The notes under the pieces are model-generated. The model saw only the letters and a program-made list of their open reading frames with translations. It was not told where the DNA came from and made no database searches. A stretch of DNA of 64,000 nt from Gammaproteobacteria bacterium TMED78 (GTDB taxonomy: Bacteria; Pseudomonadota; Gammaproteobacteria; Steroidobacterales; Rariloculaceae): NCBI GenBank assembly GCA_002171615.1, contig NHEF01000014.1, positions 166,016 to 230,015 of the forward strand, in the 5' to 3' direction. Of this stretch, positions 9,793 to 19,455 are shown piece by piece. The position numbers were made by a program, and so were the translations under genes. Every line of letters starts with the position of its first letter. Position 1 is the stretch's first letter.

Positions 9793-10515
9793 ATGAAATC
9801 TATTCGGATCATCTTAGTAGAAACGTCCCATCCTGGTAATGTAGGTGCTTCTGCTAGGGCCATGAAAACTATGGAGCAAGAAGAGCTTTATTTAGTTAAT
9901 CCAAAGAATTTTCCATCTTCAGAAGCAATTGCAATGGCTTCTGGCGCTGATGATGTTTTACAAAATGCAGTTATTACCTCGACTCTTGAAGATGCTTTAA
10001 CTGGTTGTAATTATGTTATAGGTGCTACCTCTAGAAGTAGAAGCCTTGGCTGGCCAACATTAGAGCCTCGTGAGTGCGTGGAGATGATTTCTAAAAAAAT
10101 AGCCTCAAGCAAAGTAGCAGTTATTTTTGGACCAGAACATTCTGGTTTAAATAATGAGGATCTATCTCGTTGTAATTCAGTAATTAATATACCTTCTAAT
10201 AAGTTATTTTCTTCTCTAAATCTAGCAATGGCTGTCCAGATAATCTGTTATGAATTAAAAATATATGTTGATAGAAAGAATACACCAAAAGGTATAGATT
10301 CTAGCAACCTTGCAACTTCAGAAGAACTAGAGGGGTTCCATAAGCATTTAGAAGGCCTATTAGAGCACTCAGGATTTATGAAAAAGGAAAGATCAAAGCA
10401 GTTAAAATTAAGACTCAGGCGTTTATTTAATAGAGTGATACTTAAGAAACAGGAGATAAATATTTTACGTGGTATATTGGTGTCTTTAGATGCAAGAAAT
10501 AAGTTAAAAAAATGA
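9793..10515 (+). CDS. trmJ: tRNA (cytidine/uridine-2'-O-)-methyltransferase TrmJ
   Basis: A SPOUT-class methyltransferase that 2'-O-methylates tRNA nucleotide 32. The product has 240 residues, starts IRIILVETSHPGNVGASARAMK, and carries the knot motifs IFGPEHSGLNNEDL and IPSNKLFSSLNLAMAVQII; the C-terminal helical extension is of normal length. Its stop overlaps the iscS start (ATGA), so the two are probably translated together. In related genomes cysE and iscR commonly stand between these genes; both are missing here. Confidence 0.95.
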   Translation: MKSIRIILVETSHPGNVGASARAMKTMEQEELYLVNPKNFPSSEAIAMASGADDVLQNAVITSTLEDALTGCNYVIGATSRSRSLGWPTLEPRECVEMISKKIASSKVAVIFGPEHSGLNNEDLSRCNSVINIPSNKLFSSLNLAMAVQIICYELKIYVDRKNTPKGIDSSNLATSEELEGFHKHLEGLLEHSGFMKKERSKQLKLRLRRLFNRVILKKQEINILRGILVSLDARNKLKK

Positions 10516-11663
10516 AAGAAGTTTATTTAGACTATGCAGCAACAACACCAGTGGATCCAAGAGTTGCTGATGTAATGAATGCCTGCTTAAGATTAGATGG
10601 TAATTTTGCTAATCCTTCATCTTCTCACCAATATGGTAAAGAGGCACATGCTATTATCGAGAAAGCTAGAAAAGAAGTTGCTAGAAAAATCATTAGTGAC
10701 CCTAATAGAATTTATTTTACATCAGGTGCAACTGAGTCAAATAATATTGCAATTAAGGGGATAGTTAAAAAAGGAGATCATATAATCACTTCATTAACAG
10801 AGCACAAAGCTGTTTTGGATACAGTAAATTTTCTAGAAAAAAATGGTATTGATGTAACTTATTTGAAGTGTGATTCGAAAGGGATTATAGACCCTTTAGA
10901 GGTTAAAAAGCATATAAAAAATAGTACTCGTCTTGTTTCAATTATGCATGTAAATAATGAAATAGGGGTGGAGCAAGATATAAGAGAAATTGCGAAGTAT
11001 TGTAACGAAAGTGAGGTTTTATTTCATGTAGATGCAGCACAATCAGCAGGTAAAGTTTTATTGAACCTTAAAGATTGGAATATTGATCTAGCATCAATAA
11101 CCGCTCATAAGTGCTATGGACCTAAAGGTATCGGGGCAATATACGTGAAGGAAGGAATTAGGGTTAATGGTTTATTTCACGGAGGTGACCAGGAGCATGG
11201 TTTGAGACCAGGTACTTTGCCTACTCATCAAATAGCCGGGATGGGTAAGGCTTATGAGCTTCTGAATGTAAAAGAAGAGTCTAAGAGGCTCAAAAAAATT
11301 AAAAATAAGTTATGGGAAGGCCTTAATAAGATTTCGGAAATAAGGCTAAATGGAGACCTTGAAAAAAGCTCCCCTCATGTTCTAAATATTACCTTCTTAG
11401 GAGTTGAGGGAGAGAGCCTTCGTTTAGCAATTTCTGATATTGCTATCTCAGCCGGATCTGCTTGTAATTCTGAATCAACTGAATCTTCTCATGTTTTAAG
11501 CATTTTAGGACTTAGCGAAACATTAGCGAATAGCTCTATTCGTTTTAGTTTTGGGAGATTTACTAAATTTAGTGAAATTGATTATGTTATTGAAAGGATA
11601 AAGTTTGAAGTTAATAGACTAAGGAGTATTATGGGAAAAACTCCTAAATGGTGTCGGAGCTGA
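10512..11663 (+). CDS. iscS: Cysteine desulfurase, IscS type
   Basis: A PLP enzyme that removes sulfur from cysteine to feed Fe-S cluster assembly and tRNA thiolation. It starts MKEVYLDYAATTPVDP; the PLP lysine is in TAHKCYGPKG and the persulfide Cys is in SAGSACNSES, the mobile loop typical of class I enzymes. At 383 residues it is slightly shorter than E. coli IscS (404). A 4-base overlap with trmJ suggests coupling. The downstream genes encode a degenerate IscU-like protein and an A-type carrier; hscB, hscA, fdx and iscX are not present in this locus. Confidence 0.94.
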   Translation: MKEVYLDYAATTPVDPRVADVMNACLRLDGNFANPSSSHQYGKEAHAIIEKARKEVARKIISDPNRIYFTSGATESNNIAIKGIVKKGDHIITSLTEHKAVLDTVNFLEKNGIDVTYLKCDSKGIIDPLEVKKHIKNSTRLVSIMHVNNEIGVEQDIREIAKYCNESEVLFHVDAAQSAGKVLLNLKDWNIDLASITAHKCYGPKGIGAIYVKEGIRVNGLFHGGDQEHGLRPGTLPTHQIAGMGKAYELLNVKEESKRLKKIKNKLWEGLNKISEIRLNGDLEKSSPHVLNITFLGVEGESLRLAISDIAISAGSACNSESTESSHVLSILGLSETLANSSIRFSFGRFTKFSEIDYVIERIKFEVNRLRSIMGKTPKWCRS

Positions 11664-11688
11664 CCTTAAAAGCTAAATATTTTGAATT

Positions 11689-12063
11689 ATGATTTATAGT
11701 AGAGAAGTAATAAATGGATTCAAATTACTAGAGAAGGCGCCTAGCATATCTGATAAAAATGAGTTTTTCTTTGAGGCAGAATCTGAGGATCGTTCGTTAG
11801 GCGTATGGGTTAAATGCCAAATGTTAATTGAAAAAGAAATAATTAAAGAAGTAAATTTTTTTATATTTGGGTGCCCAGATACTTTAGTAAGTGCTAATAA
11901 AATTAAATCAATTATTCAAAATCAGGCTATACATGATGTAAAATACATAGATATGCTTGGTATAAGAAAAAATTTGAATATTCCTGTAGAAAAAATGGGT
12001 AAAATATTAGTTATTGAAAATGCTTTTCAAGAGTGTTTGAAAGTATTTTTTTTAAAAAGATAA
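11689..12063 (+). CDS. Degenerate IscU/NifU-N-like protein
   Basis: A 124-residue protein in the position of the Fe-S scaffold iscU. It begins MIYSREVINGFK, comparable with IscU MAYSEKVIDHY, and keeps the FGCPDTLVSANKI segment corresponding to IscU YGCGSAIASS, so Cys62 matches scaffold Cys63. The other ligands appear lost: the ACGD segment carrying Cys37 and Asp39 is replaced around residues 34-38, and the HC pair carrying Cys106 is replaced near residues 103-106. The LPPVK HscA-binding motif is changed to IPVEK. It probably cannot hold a 2Fe-2S cluster as IscU does; it may be an IscS regulator or partner. Homology is judged by eye. Confidence 0.65.
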   Translation: MIYSREVINGFKLLEKAPSISDKNEFFFEAESEDRSLGVWVKCQMLIEKEIIKEVNFFIFGCPDTLVSANKIKSIIQNQAIHDVKYIDMLGIRKNLNIPVEKMGKILVIENAFQECLKVFFLKR

Positions 12064-12075
12064 TTTAGGAAAACT

Positions 12076-12399
12076 ATGGCTATTTCTTTAACTACTGATG
12101 CGGCTAAAAGAGTAAAGTCCTATATTGAGAGAAGAGGACAGGGCCTAGGTTTGCGTTTAGGCGTAAGAAAAACAGGCTGTTCTGGTTTTGCCTACTTGAT
12201 TGACTATGCAGATAAAATTAATTCAGATGATGTCATTTTTAAGGATCGCGGGATAAGTATTTTTATTGATAAAGATGCTTTAAAAATGATAGATGGAACT
12301 GAAATAGATTTTGTGAAACATGGTATAAACGAAGCGTTTAAATTTCGTAATCCTAATATAAAGGGAGAGTGCGGTTGCGGAGAAAGCTTTAATATTTAA
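12076..12399 (+). CDS. iscA: A-type iron-sulfur carrier (IscA/ErpA family)
   Basis: Small Fe-S carrier that passes clusters to target proteins. The 107-residue product contains the three conserved cysteines: one in KTGCSGFAYL and two in GECGCGESF near the C terminus, and starts ISLTTDAAKRVKSYI. It follows the IscU-like gene by 12 bases and precedes ndk. IscA and ErpA cannot be told apart with confidence by eye; the position after iscS supports IscA. Confidence 0.9.
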   Translation: MAISLTTDAAKRVKSYIERRGQGLGLRLGVRKTGCSGFAYLIDYADKINSDDVIFKDRGISIFIDKDALKMIDGTEIDFVKHGINEAFKFRNPNIKGECGCGESFNI

Positions 12400-12422
12400 A
12401 TATTATTTATTATAGGTGATAT

Positions 12423-12851
12423 ATGCAGGAATCTACTTTATCAATTATTAAACCAGATGGTGTTGAAAAAAACCTTATTGGGCAAATATATAAAAGATTT
12501 GAAGATAGTGGTTTAAGAATATTAGCAGCAAGAATGATACACTTAACTAAGGAAGATGCAGAAGGTTTTTATGGAATACATTCAGGTAAGCCTTTTTTCT
12601 CGGATTTAGTAAGTTATATGACTTCTGGCCCAGTAATGGTTCAGGTTCTTTTTGGAGAAGATGCAATAAGTAAAAATCGAGAAATTATGGGAGCCACTAA
12701 TCCTAAAGATGCAGAGAAAGGGACTATAAGAAGTGATTTTGCAGAGTCTATAGAAAGAAATATTGTACATGGCTCGGATGGACCTGAGACAGCAAACTCA
12801 GAAATAAGTTTTTTCTTTAAAAGAGAAGAAATTTGTCTTCCGACTATCTAA
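12423..12851 (+). CDS. ndk: Nucleoside diphosphate kinase
   Basis: Transfers the terminal phosphate between nucleoside triphosphates and diphosphates through a phospho-histidine. The 142-residue product shows [17 protein letters not shown] at the start and the catalytic His in [12 protein letters not shown]. The length is normal. Its end overlaps the TTG start of rlmN by 19 bases. ndk followed by rlmN is the usual gammaproteobacterial order. Confidence 0.97.
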   Translation: MQESTLSIIKPDGVEKNLIGQIYKRFEDSGLRILAARMIHLTKEDAEGFYGIHSGKPFFSDLVSYMTSGPVMVQVLFGEDAISKNREIMGATNPKDAEKGTIRSDFAESIERNIVHGSDGPETANSEISFFFKREEICLPTI

Positions 12852-13963
12852 AAAAAATATACTACTCTTCTAAAGATAAGATTAATCTTATTGGCTTAGA
12901 TTATGAGCAGCTGGTAGATTCCCTTTCTTTTTTTGGAGAAAAGAAATATAGAGCTAATCAGATTATGTCTTGGCTGTATCAGAAAAACGTTTACGATATT
13001 GATTGCATGAGCAATATAAGTCTTTCTTTTAGACAGAAGCTTAAAGAATTTTTTTTTATTAACCTTCCTTTAGTCAAGTCTATGATGAAATCTAAAGATG
13101 GGACTATTAAATGGATTATCGATGTTGGTTCTAAGCAATCTATAGAGTCAGTGTTTATTCCGGAACTAGATAGAGGAACGCTTTGTGTTTCTTCCCAGGC
13201 AGGTTGTGCACTGGATTGCGCCTTCTGTAGCACTGGAAGTCAAGGCTTTAATAGAAATCTAAAATCAAGTGAGATTCTTGGCCAGGTTTTGCTTGCTAAG
13301 AGCTTAATTGGTAAAGAGAAAAAAATAACTAATATTGTTTTCATGGGCATGGGGGAGCCATTAGCAAATTATAAAAATATTTTACCAGTAACAAAATTAC
13401 TAGTAGATGATAGAGCTTTTGGACTTTCAAGAAGAAAAGTAACAATAAGTACTTCTGGTATTGTTCCTCAGATTAAAAAATTATCTAAAGATTGTAATGT
13501 AGCATTAGCTGTTTCACTCCATTCTGCAAATAATAGCGTAAGAGATAAAATAGTTCCTATAAATAAAATTCATCCTATTGAGGAGCTTTTAGAAGCTTGT
13601 TGGCTTTATGCAGATTCTACAACCTCAAGACAGATTACCTTTGAGTATGTAATGTTAGATGGAGTAAATGACTCAAAAAAGGAAGCCAAATCTCTTGTTA
13701 AGCTTTTGCAAAATAGACCTGCTAAGATAAATCTTATACCATTCAATAGTTTTCCTGGCACAAGATTTAGGTGTTCAGAAAAAAAAGTTATAAATCAGTT
13801 CTATAGTGAACTCAGATCAGCTGGCATAATTGCAACAATAAGAAAAACTAGGGGAGATGATATAGATGCTGCTTGTGGACAACTATCAGGGGAGGTTAAT
13901 GATCTTATTAGTAGAAGACTCAGTAATAGGCCTTTTCGACAAGATAGATACTCTAGTAGATAA
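12833..13963 (+). CDS. rlmN: Dual-specificity RNA methyltransferase RlmN
   Basis: A radical-SAM enzyme that methylates C2 of A2503 in 23S rRNA and A37 of some tRNAs. The 376-residue protein has the 4Fe-4S motif CALDCAFC, the [12 protein letters not shown] segment and the methyl-carrying Cys in AACGQLSGE near the end. Translation most likely begins at TTG 12833, inside ndk, preceded by AAGAGAAG; the next in-frame Met would remove the N-terminal accessory domain. pilF, often found next, is absent. Confidence 0.95.
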   Translation: MSSDYLKKIYYSSKDKINLIGLDYEQLVDSLSFFGEKKYRANQIMSWLYQKNVYDIDCMSNISLSFRQKLKEFFFINLPLVKSMMKSKDGTIKWIIDVGSKQSIESVFIPELDRGTLCVSSQAGCALDCAFCSTGSQGFNRNLKSSEILGQVLLAKSLIGKEKKITNIVFMGMGEPLANYKNILPVTKLLVDDRAFGLSRRKVTISTSGIVPQIKKLSKDCNVALAVSLHSANNSVRDKIVPINKIHPIEELLEACWLYADSTTSRQITFEYVMLDGVNDSKKEAKSLVKLLQNRPAKINLIPFNSFPGTRFRCSEKKVINQFYSELRSAGIIATIRKTRGDDIDAACGQLSGEVNDLISRRLSNRPFRQDRYSSR

Positions 13964-13979
13964 TTGATGGTAAAAGGAT

Positions 13980-14903
13980 ATGGCAAAAAATGATATTTCT
14001 TCAAAATCTAGTAGTTCTAATACTATTGGAAGTATCTTAAAGAAAGCTAGAATAAAGAGAGAAACTAGCCTTGAGGATATTTCAACTTCTCTCAATATTG
14101 AGATAGAAAACCTTAGACAAATAGAAGAGGATAATTTTGAGTATTTTTCAGCTCCAGTTTTCTCCAAAGGCTACATTAGGAGCTATGCTTTAGAGTTAGG
14201 CTTAGAGCCTGAGCTTTTATTAGAGAAGTATCTAGAGCAAGTAGGTTCAGATAAGCCGCCAAATTTAATTAGCGCTAATAGAATACCTTCCTTATTAACC
14301 TATCCAAGAATTAATCTTAATTATGCAATTATTACTACTGCTACCTTGCTATTTATTTTATTAGTAGTTTATACACTTCCATTTAACCAAGATGATCATA
14401 TTCAATCTGTTAGCTCGATTAGCACACCTACAGTTGAAATAGAGGGTTTGAGTAGTAATGAATTTTCTTATAATGATGGGCTACAACTTGAGACTTTAGA
14501 CAGCACTAATGAATCTAATCAAGATATAGCTCAGGGTGTTGAGCAAGAGCTTACCTCTTTAGTCGCTGAGGATAATAATACTAGTGCTTTAGTAGGAGAA
14601 TTAGAGATTCTCGAAAGTTCCATAAGTACTCAAGAGTCAAATAACTCTATAGTTGATATAGAGATCCTTTATCTAGAGGACTGTTGGGTAGAGGTGTATG
14701 ATGGAAATAATAGACGTCTTCTTTATTATTTGGGAAGGGAAGGCGAAGAAATTAGGCTAGAAGCAATACCGCCTGTATCTTTCTTGCTTGGAAATTATGA
14801 AGGAGTAAAAGTGCTTATTGATAAAATTACTTATTTTATACCTGGTGACGCAAGAAGAGGTGATATTGCACAATTTTCAGTTCTTAATGAAGTAAAAGAG
14901 TAA
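13980..14903 (+). CDS. rodZ: RodZ-like cytoskeletal protein (HTH plus membrane span plus DUF4115)
   Basis: RodZ links the MreB cytoskeleton to the cell-wall machinery. The 307-residue protein has an N-terminal helix-turn-helix domain (about residues 12-75, with LKKARIKRETSLEDIS), one membrane helix near residues 115-135 and a periplasmic C-terminal DUF4115-type domain containing CWVEVYDGNNRRLLY and PPVSFLLGNYEGV. The linker is rich in Ser, Glu and Asn. It sits directly before hisS with one base between; ispG, often between these two, is missing. Confidence 0.88.
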   Translation: MAKNDISSKSSSSNTIGSILKKARIKRETSLEDISTSLNIEIENLRQIEEDNFEYFSAPVFSKGYIRSYALELGLEPELLLEKYLEQVGSDKPPNLISANRIPSLLTYPRINLNYAIITTATLLFILLVVYTLPFNQDDHIQSVSSISTPTVEIEGLSSNEFSYNDGLQLETLDSTNESNQDIAQGVEQELTSLVAEDNNTSALVGELEILESSISTQESNNSIVDIEILYLEDCWVEVYDGNNRRLLYYLGREGEEIRLEAIPPVSFLLGNYEGVKVLIDKITYFIPGDARRGDIAQFSVLNEVKE

Positions 14904-14904
14904 A

Positions 14905-16188
14905 ATGGAAAAGATATTGCAACCAATACGAGGGATGAGCGACATACTAGCCAATGACATACCTATTTGGAGTAGAGTAGAGAAAGTCTGCAAAGAAATA
15001 TTTAAGCAGTATGGTTATCAAGAAATTAGAATACCTATTGTAGAGAAAGCAGATTTATATGAACGTTCAATTGGACAATCTACCGACATTATTGAGAAGG
15101 AGATGTATATATTTAAAGACAGAAATGGAGATAGTCTTGCCCTTAGACCTGAAGCAACCGCAGGAGTTATTAGGGCTGGGTTAAGTAATGGAATATTTCA
15201 TAATACCCAACAGAAACTTTGGTGTTCTGGACCAATGTTTAGACACGAGAGGCCACAAAAAGGACGATATAGGCAGTTCAATCAAGTAAGCGTTGAAGCG
15301 GTGGGCTTTCCTAGTGCTGAGATAGATGCAGAATTAATAGCTATCTCCTCTAGACTTTGGAAAAAACTAAAACTTGAAAGCCCTTTTCTCGAAATAAATT
15401 CTCTAGGATCATTCGAAGATAGGAAGCTTTACCGTAAGGATTTATTATCTTTTTTAAGTGCTCATAAAAATATAATGGATGATGAAACTTTATCTAGATT
15501 AGCTAAGAATCCTTTAAGAATATTAGATAGTAAAAATCCTGAAATTATAGATATTATTAAAAATGCTCCAAGATTAATTGATTATCTTGGCGAGACTTCG
15601 AAAAATCATTTTCAAAAACTTAAAGATTTATTAGACCAGATAAATATAAAATATTCTTTGAATGTAAATCTTGTTAGAGGATTGGATTATTATTCAAAAA
15701 CAGTTTTTGAATGGAAAACAAATAAATTAGGATCACAGGACGCAATTTGTTCAGGTGGAAGATATGATGATCTAGTAGAACAATTAGGTGGAAGTGCTAC
15801 TCCTGCTGTTGGATGGGCGCTTGGCATTGAGAGGGTAGTTAATTTAATTAAAGAGGAATCAATAGACGTAAGAGAAGATTATCCTGATATATATTTAGCT
15901 ATGGTAGGAGATCGTGCTCAAAACTATGGTTTTATTTTATCAGAATTATTAAGAGAAAAGATACCAACATTAAGACTATCTGTTGATTATCTTTTTGGTA
16001 GCTTAAAGTCACAATTAAGGAGAGCAGATAAAAGCTTTTCTCGTATTGCGTTAATTATTGGTGATAATGAAATAGATCAAGGCGTAATTAGTGTTAAAAT
16101 GCTAAGAGAAAAGACCGAGCAATTTGAACTCACAGAAGATAGGCTTGTGTCATGGCTTAAAAGTGAGGCATTATTTTTTAAGAAATAA
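14905..16188 (+). CDS. hisS: Histidyl-tRNA synthetase
   Basis: Class II synthetase that charges tRNA-His. The 427-residue protein starts with IRGMSDILANDIPIW, has motif 2 in GPMFRHERPQKGRYRQFNQ, the histidine-binding segment LVRGLDYYSKTVFEW and motif 3 AVGWALGIERV, followed by the anticodon-binding domain. It begins one base after the rodZ stop and precedes yfgM and bamB as in most gammaproteobacteria. Confidence 0.97.
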   Translation: MEKILQPIRGMSDILANDIPIWSRVEKVCKEIFKQYGYQEIRIPIVEKADLYERSIGQSTDIIEKEMYIFKDRNGDSLALRPEATAGVIRAGLSNGIFHNTQQKLWCSGPMFRHERPQKGRYRQFNQVSVEAVGFPSAEIDAELIAISSRLWKKLKLESPFLEINSLGSFEDRKLYRKDLLSFLSAHKNIMDDETLSRLAKNPLRILDSKNPEIIDIIKNAPRLIDYLGETSKNHFQKLKDLLDQINIKYSLNVNLVRGLDYYSKTVFEWKTNKLGSQDAICSGGRYDDLVEQLGGSATPAVGWALGIERVVNLIKEESIDVREDYPDIYLAMVGDRAQNYGFILSELLREKIPTLRLSVDYLFGSLKSQLRRADKSFSRIALIIGDNEIDQGVISVKMLREKTEQFELTEDRLVSWLKSEALFFKK

Positions 16189-16211
16189 TTTTATAGAGAG
16201 GGTTATTTATT

Positions 16212-16847
16212 TTGGACGATTTTTTATCAGAGCAGGAACAGATAGATAGGGTTAGAGGCTGGCTAAGGTCTAATATCTTGCCAATAATTGGGGGAGTAGT
16301 CCTTGGCTTAGGTGTTCTTTTTGGTTGGGAGAGATTTGATAATTACAAGGCTGATCAGTCAATTGAGGCATCTACTCTTTATCAAGAGTTATCACTTTAT
16401 GTTTTATCTGATAACGATGCTGAAGCAATTAGTATTTTTGAACAATTGAGAGATACTTATGGTTCAAGTCCATATACAGATCAAGCAGCACTTCTTGTTG
16501 CTGTTATGTATTTAAATAATCAGAACTATAGGGGATCAATAGATTCATTGGAATATGTTATCGATAACGCTTCTGATGAATATCTTTCTATTATAGCTAG
16601 GTTTAGGTTGGCTAGAGTTTTTATGGAGCAGGGTCAGTTTGAGGATGCTGAGGCATTATTAGATGAAGAGATATCGGGTGAGCTTGTAGGGCGGCTTAAT
16701 GAATTGCGAGGTGATGTATATTCCGCTTTGAATAATATAGAGGCGGCTAGATTTGCATACACAGAAGCTTTAGCTAGTGATAGCCAATTGATAAATAGAT
16801 CATTGATACAGATGAAGATGAATGATTTAGATATTAATATAAATTAA
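16212..16847 (+). CDS. yfgM: YfgM-like membrane-anchored TPR protein
   Basis: An ancillary SecYEG-associated protein in E. coli that works with periplasmic chaperones. The 211-residue product has a short cytoplasmic start (FLSEQEQIDRVRGWLR), one membrane helix NILPIIGGVVLGLGVLFGW and a periplasmic tetratricopeptide region of repeated helices. The probable start is TTG at 16212, preceded by AGAGAGGG. The position between hisS and bamB supports the assignment. Confidence 0.88.
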   Translation: MDDFLSEQEQIDRVRGWLRSNILPIIGGVVLGLGVLFGWERFDNYKADQSIEASTLYQELSLYVLSDNDAEAISIFEQLRDTYGSSPYTDQAALLVAVMYLNNQNYRGSIDSLEYVIDNASDEYLSIIARFRLARVFMEQGQFEDAEALLDEEISGELVGRLNELRGDVYSALNNIEAARFAYTEALASDSQLINRSLIQMKMNDLDININ

Positions 16848-16880
16848 GGCCAAGATAGTATTCAATAGGATTATATTTTT

Positions 16881-18038
16881 ATGAAATTTAGTTTAATTAT
16901 CTTTTTTTATACTATTTTACTTAGTGGATGTTCTTTTTTTGCCAACGATGAAGAAGACCCTGTAGAGCCGCCAGCAGAATTAATAGATATCGATCAAGAG
17001 CTAGATATTAATAGAGTTTGGAGAACTAAAATTGGAAGTGGATCTTCTCGTTTACGCTTAGGGCTATCTCCATCTTCTGATGGAGATAATGTCTATGCAG
17101 GATCTTATGATGGTAGTATTTTAGCATTTGATATTAGAGAAGGCAGAAGAGTTTGGTCTAGAAATACAGACTATTCTTTATCTGCTGGACCGGCCTATCT
17201 AAATAATATATTAGCTTTCGGAACTAGTGATGGAGATTTGGTCTTATTTGATTCTGATAGTGGTGAAGAGCTATGGAAAAAGAATATTGGTAGTGAAATA
17301 TTAGCTTCTCCAGTAATGCAAAATAATATTATAGCAGTTAAAACGGTTGATGGAAGGATTAGAGGATACTCAAGTTTAGATGGAAGGGAGCTATGGTCTA
17401 TCCAACAAAATATTCCTGCACTTACAATTAGAGGAAATACAAAGCCAATTATTTCAGGTACTTATATTGTTGCTGGGTTTGATAATGGGAGGCTTGGTGC
17501 TTACGAGCTATTAAGTGGTGATACAGCTTGGGAAGTCCAGGTTATTTCTCCTTCAGGATCTACTGAAATTGATAGATTAGTGGATATGAGTGCAGGACTT
17601 CAGATTGTTAGTGGTTTTGTCTTTGCTGCTGGTTATAATGGAAGAGCTGTTGCTGTTGACCTTCAGACTGGACAGCTAATTTGGCAGCAAGAGGTATCAA
17701 GCTTAACAGGATTAGGTGTAGATTTTAGCTCTTTATATTTGACTGATGAGTTTAGTAATATTTTTGCACTAGATAGAAGCAGTGGAGCTATTATTTGGCA
17801 GCAGAATGTATTTAGGTTAAGAGACTTAACAGCTCCTATCCCTTATTTAGGAAATTTAGTAGTTGGCGATTTAGAGGGTTTTATTCATTGGATTGATTCT
17901 AGGGACGGAAGAGTTATAGCAAGAGACAGAGTGGCAAATGAATCTATAGTTTCTTCACCGTTAGTAGTTGGCGATAGAATTATTGTTCAGTCTGAGGGGG
18001 GCACCTTAGCGGCTTATTCTATTAGTTCAGCAAACTAG
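16881..18038 (+). CDS. bamB: Outer-membrane assembly lipoprotein BamB
   Basis: BamB is a beta-propeller lipoprotein of the BAM complex that inserts outer-membrane proteins. The 385-residue precursor has a lipoprotein signal with lipobox LLSGC (Cys near residue 18). After a short acidic linker come repeated propeller blades with patterns such as GSYDGSILAFD, GTSDGDLVLFD and GDLEGFIHWID. It is placed between yfgM and der, the conserved order. Length and repeats match the family. Confidence 0.95.
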   Translation: MKFSLIIFFYTILLSGCSFFANDEEDPVEPPAELIDIDQELDINRVWRTKIGSGSSRLRLGLSPSSDGDNVYAGSYDGSILAFDIREGRRVWSRNTDYSLSAGPAYLNNILAFGTSDGDLVLFDSDSGEELWKKNIGSEILASPVMQNNIIAVKTVDGRIRGYSSLDGRELWSIQQNIPALTIRGNTKPIISGTYIVAGFDNGRLGAYELLSGDTAWEVQVISPSGSTEIDRLVDMSAGLQIVSGFVFAAGYNGRAVAVDLQTGQLIWQQEVSSLTGLGVDFSSLYLTDEFSNIFALDRSSGAIIWQQNVFRLRDLTAPIPYLGNLVVGDLEGFIHWIDSRDGRVIARDRVANESIVSSPLVVGDRIIVQSEGGTLAAYSISSAN

Positions 18039-18049
18039 GATATAAAACT

Positions 18050-19435
18050 ATGTTACCCGCAATTGCTTTGGTGGGAAGGCCTAATGTAGGAAAGTCTACC
18101 ATCTTTAACCAATTAACACATTCAAGAAATGCCCTTGTAGCTGATTATCCTGGACTTACTAGAGATAGAAGGTATGGGATTGCTTCACATAATAAAAAAA
18201 AATTTATAATTATTGATACTGGAGGCTTGGTAGATGATAGCGATAGCCAGTTATCTCAACTGGCTAAAGAGCAAACTAATATTGCTATCCAAGAGAGTAA
18301 TATAATTATACTTGTAGTTGATCTTAAGGAAGGCTTAACTTCAAAGGATCAAGAGATAGCAAAAAATCTAAGGAAGTTAGGAAAACCTGTATTTATTGCA
18401 GTAAATAAATCTGAAGGAGAGGATCCTAGTATTGCCGAATCAGAATTTTTTAGTCTAGCTTTAGGGACGCCAGTAAGTATTACTGCGATTAATGGAAAAA
18501 GGATTAGTGTCCTACTAGATCATATTATTGCTGAATCAAATATAAGCTTTGATCAAGACGAAGAAATACCAAGTGGACCGCATATTGCAGTAGTTGGCAG
18601 GCCAAATGTTGGAAAGTCAACTTTGATAAATAGATTGATTGGCGAGAAAAGGTTATTGACCTCAAATGAGCCGGGAACGACTAGAGATAGCATCCTAGTA
18701 CCATGCCAGAGAGGAAAGAATAATTTTATTCTAGTTGATACTGCCGGCATTAGAAGGAGATCTAAAGTAAATGAGAAGATAGAGAAGTTTAGTATAGTTC
18801 AGAGTTTAAACGCTATTGAAGATTCCGCTGTTGTTATTTTTCTCATAGATGCTCAAGAGAGCATTACTGATCAAGATTTACACCTTATTGGTTTAGTAAT
18901 AGAAAGAGGTAGGGCTTTAACTATCGGAGTAAATAAATGGGATAATTTAGATCCTATAAAGAAGAGGCAAGTTAGTTCTGATATAACGAGAAAGTTAAGC
19001 TTTGCTGGTTTTTCGGACATTAATAATATTTCAGCGCTTCATGGTAGCGGCATTGATTCAGTTATAGCTTCAGCTTTAAGAGCTTATGATGATTCTAACA
19101 AGGAATTTAAAACATCTTTTCTGAATGAAATTTTATATAAAGCGCAGACTATACATCAACCTCCCTTAGTTGCTGGTAGAAGAATACGTCTTAGTTATGC
19201 TCATCAAGGAGGAAGGAGGCCCCAGATAATTATTATTCATGGCAATAGGGTTAATCTGCTTCCTAGTCATTATAGACGTTTTCTTAATAATTTCTTTTGT
19301 AAGTGTCTCAGAATAAAAGGTGCACCAATAAGGATTGAGTTTAAAACTGGTCATAATCCCTATGCAGGTAAAAAAAATATATTAACTAAAAAACAGCTTA
19401 TTAAAAGAAAAAGAATAATTCGTCATAAAAAATAA
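18050..19435 (+). CDS. der: Ribosome-assembly GTPase Der (EngA)
   Basis: Tandem-GTPase factor for 50S subunit maturation. Two G domains are visible: GRPNVGKST with DTGG near the start and GRPNVGKST with DTAG near residue 185, then a KH-like C-terminal domain ending in a Lys/Arg-rich tail. The second G4 motif is NKWD; the first reads NKSE instead of the usual NKxD, a conservative Asp-to-Glu change. At 461 residues it is of typical length. It ends the ndk-to-der run. Confidence 0.97.
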   Translation: MLPAIALVGRPNVGKSTIFNQLTHSRNALVADYPGLTRDRRYGIASHNKKKFIIIDTGGLVDDSDSQLSQLAKEQTNIAIQESNIIILVVDLKEGLTSKDQEIAKNLRKLGKPVFIAVNKSEGEDPSIAESEFFSLALGTPVSITAINGKRISVLLDHIIAESNISFDQDEEIPSGPHIAVVGRPNVGKSTLINRLIGEKRLLTSNEPGTTRDSILVPCQRGKNNFILVDTAGIRRRSKVNEKIEKFSIVQSLNAIEDSAVVIFLIDAQESITDQDLHLIGLVIERGRALTIGVNKWDNLDPIKKRQVSSDITRKLSFAGFSDINNISALHGSGIDSVIASALRAYDDSNKEFKTSFLNEILYKAQTIHQPPLVAGRRIRLSYAHQGGRRPQIIIIHGNRVNLLPSHYRRFLNNFFCKCLRIKGAPIRIEFKTGHNPYAGKKNILTKKQLIKRKRIIRHKK

Positions 19436-19455
19436 TTAGATAATTAAGAAAAAAT

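Noticed and set aside
13886..14167. Minus-strand open frames across the rlmN end and rodZ start
   Set aside because: They are antisense to two well-supported genes and have no family-like pattern or ribosome site.
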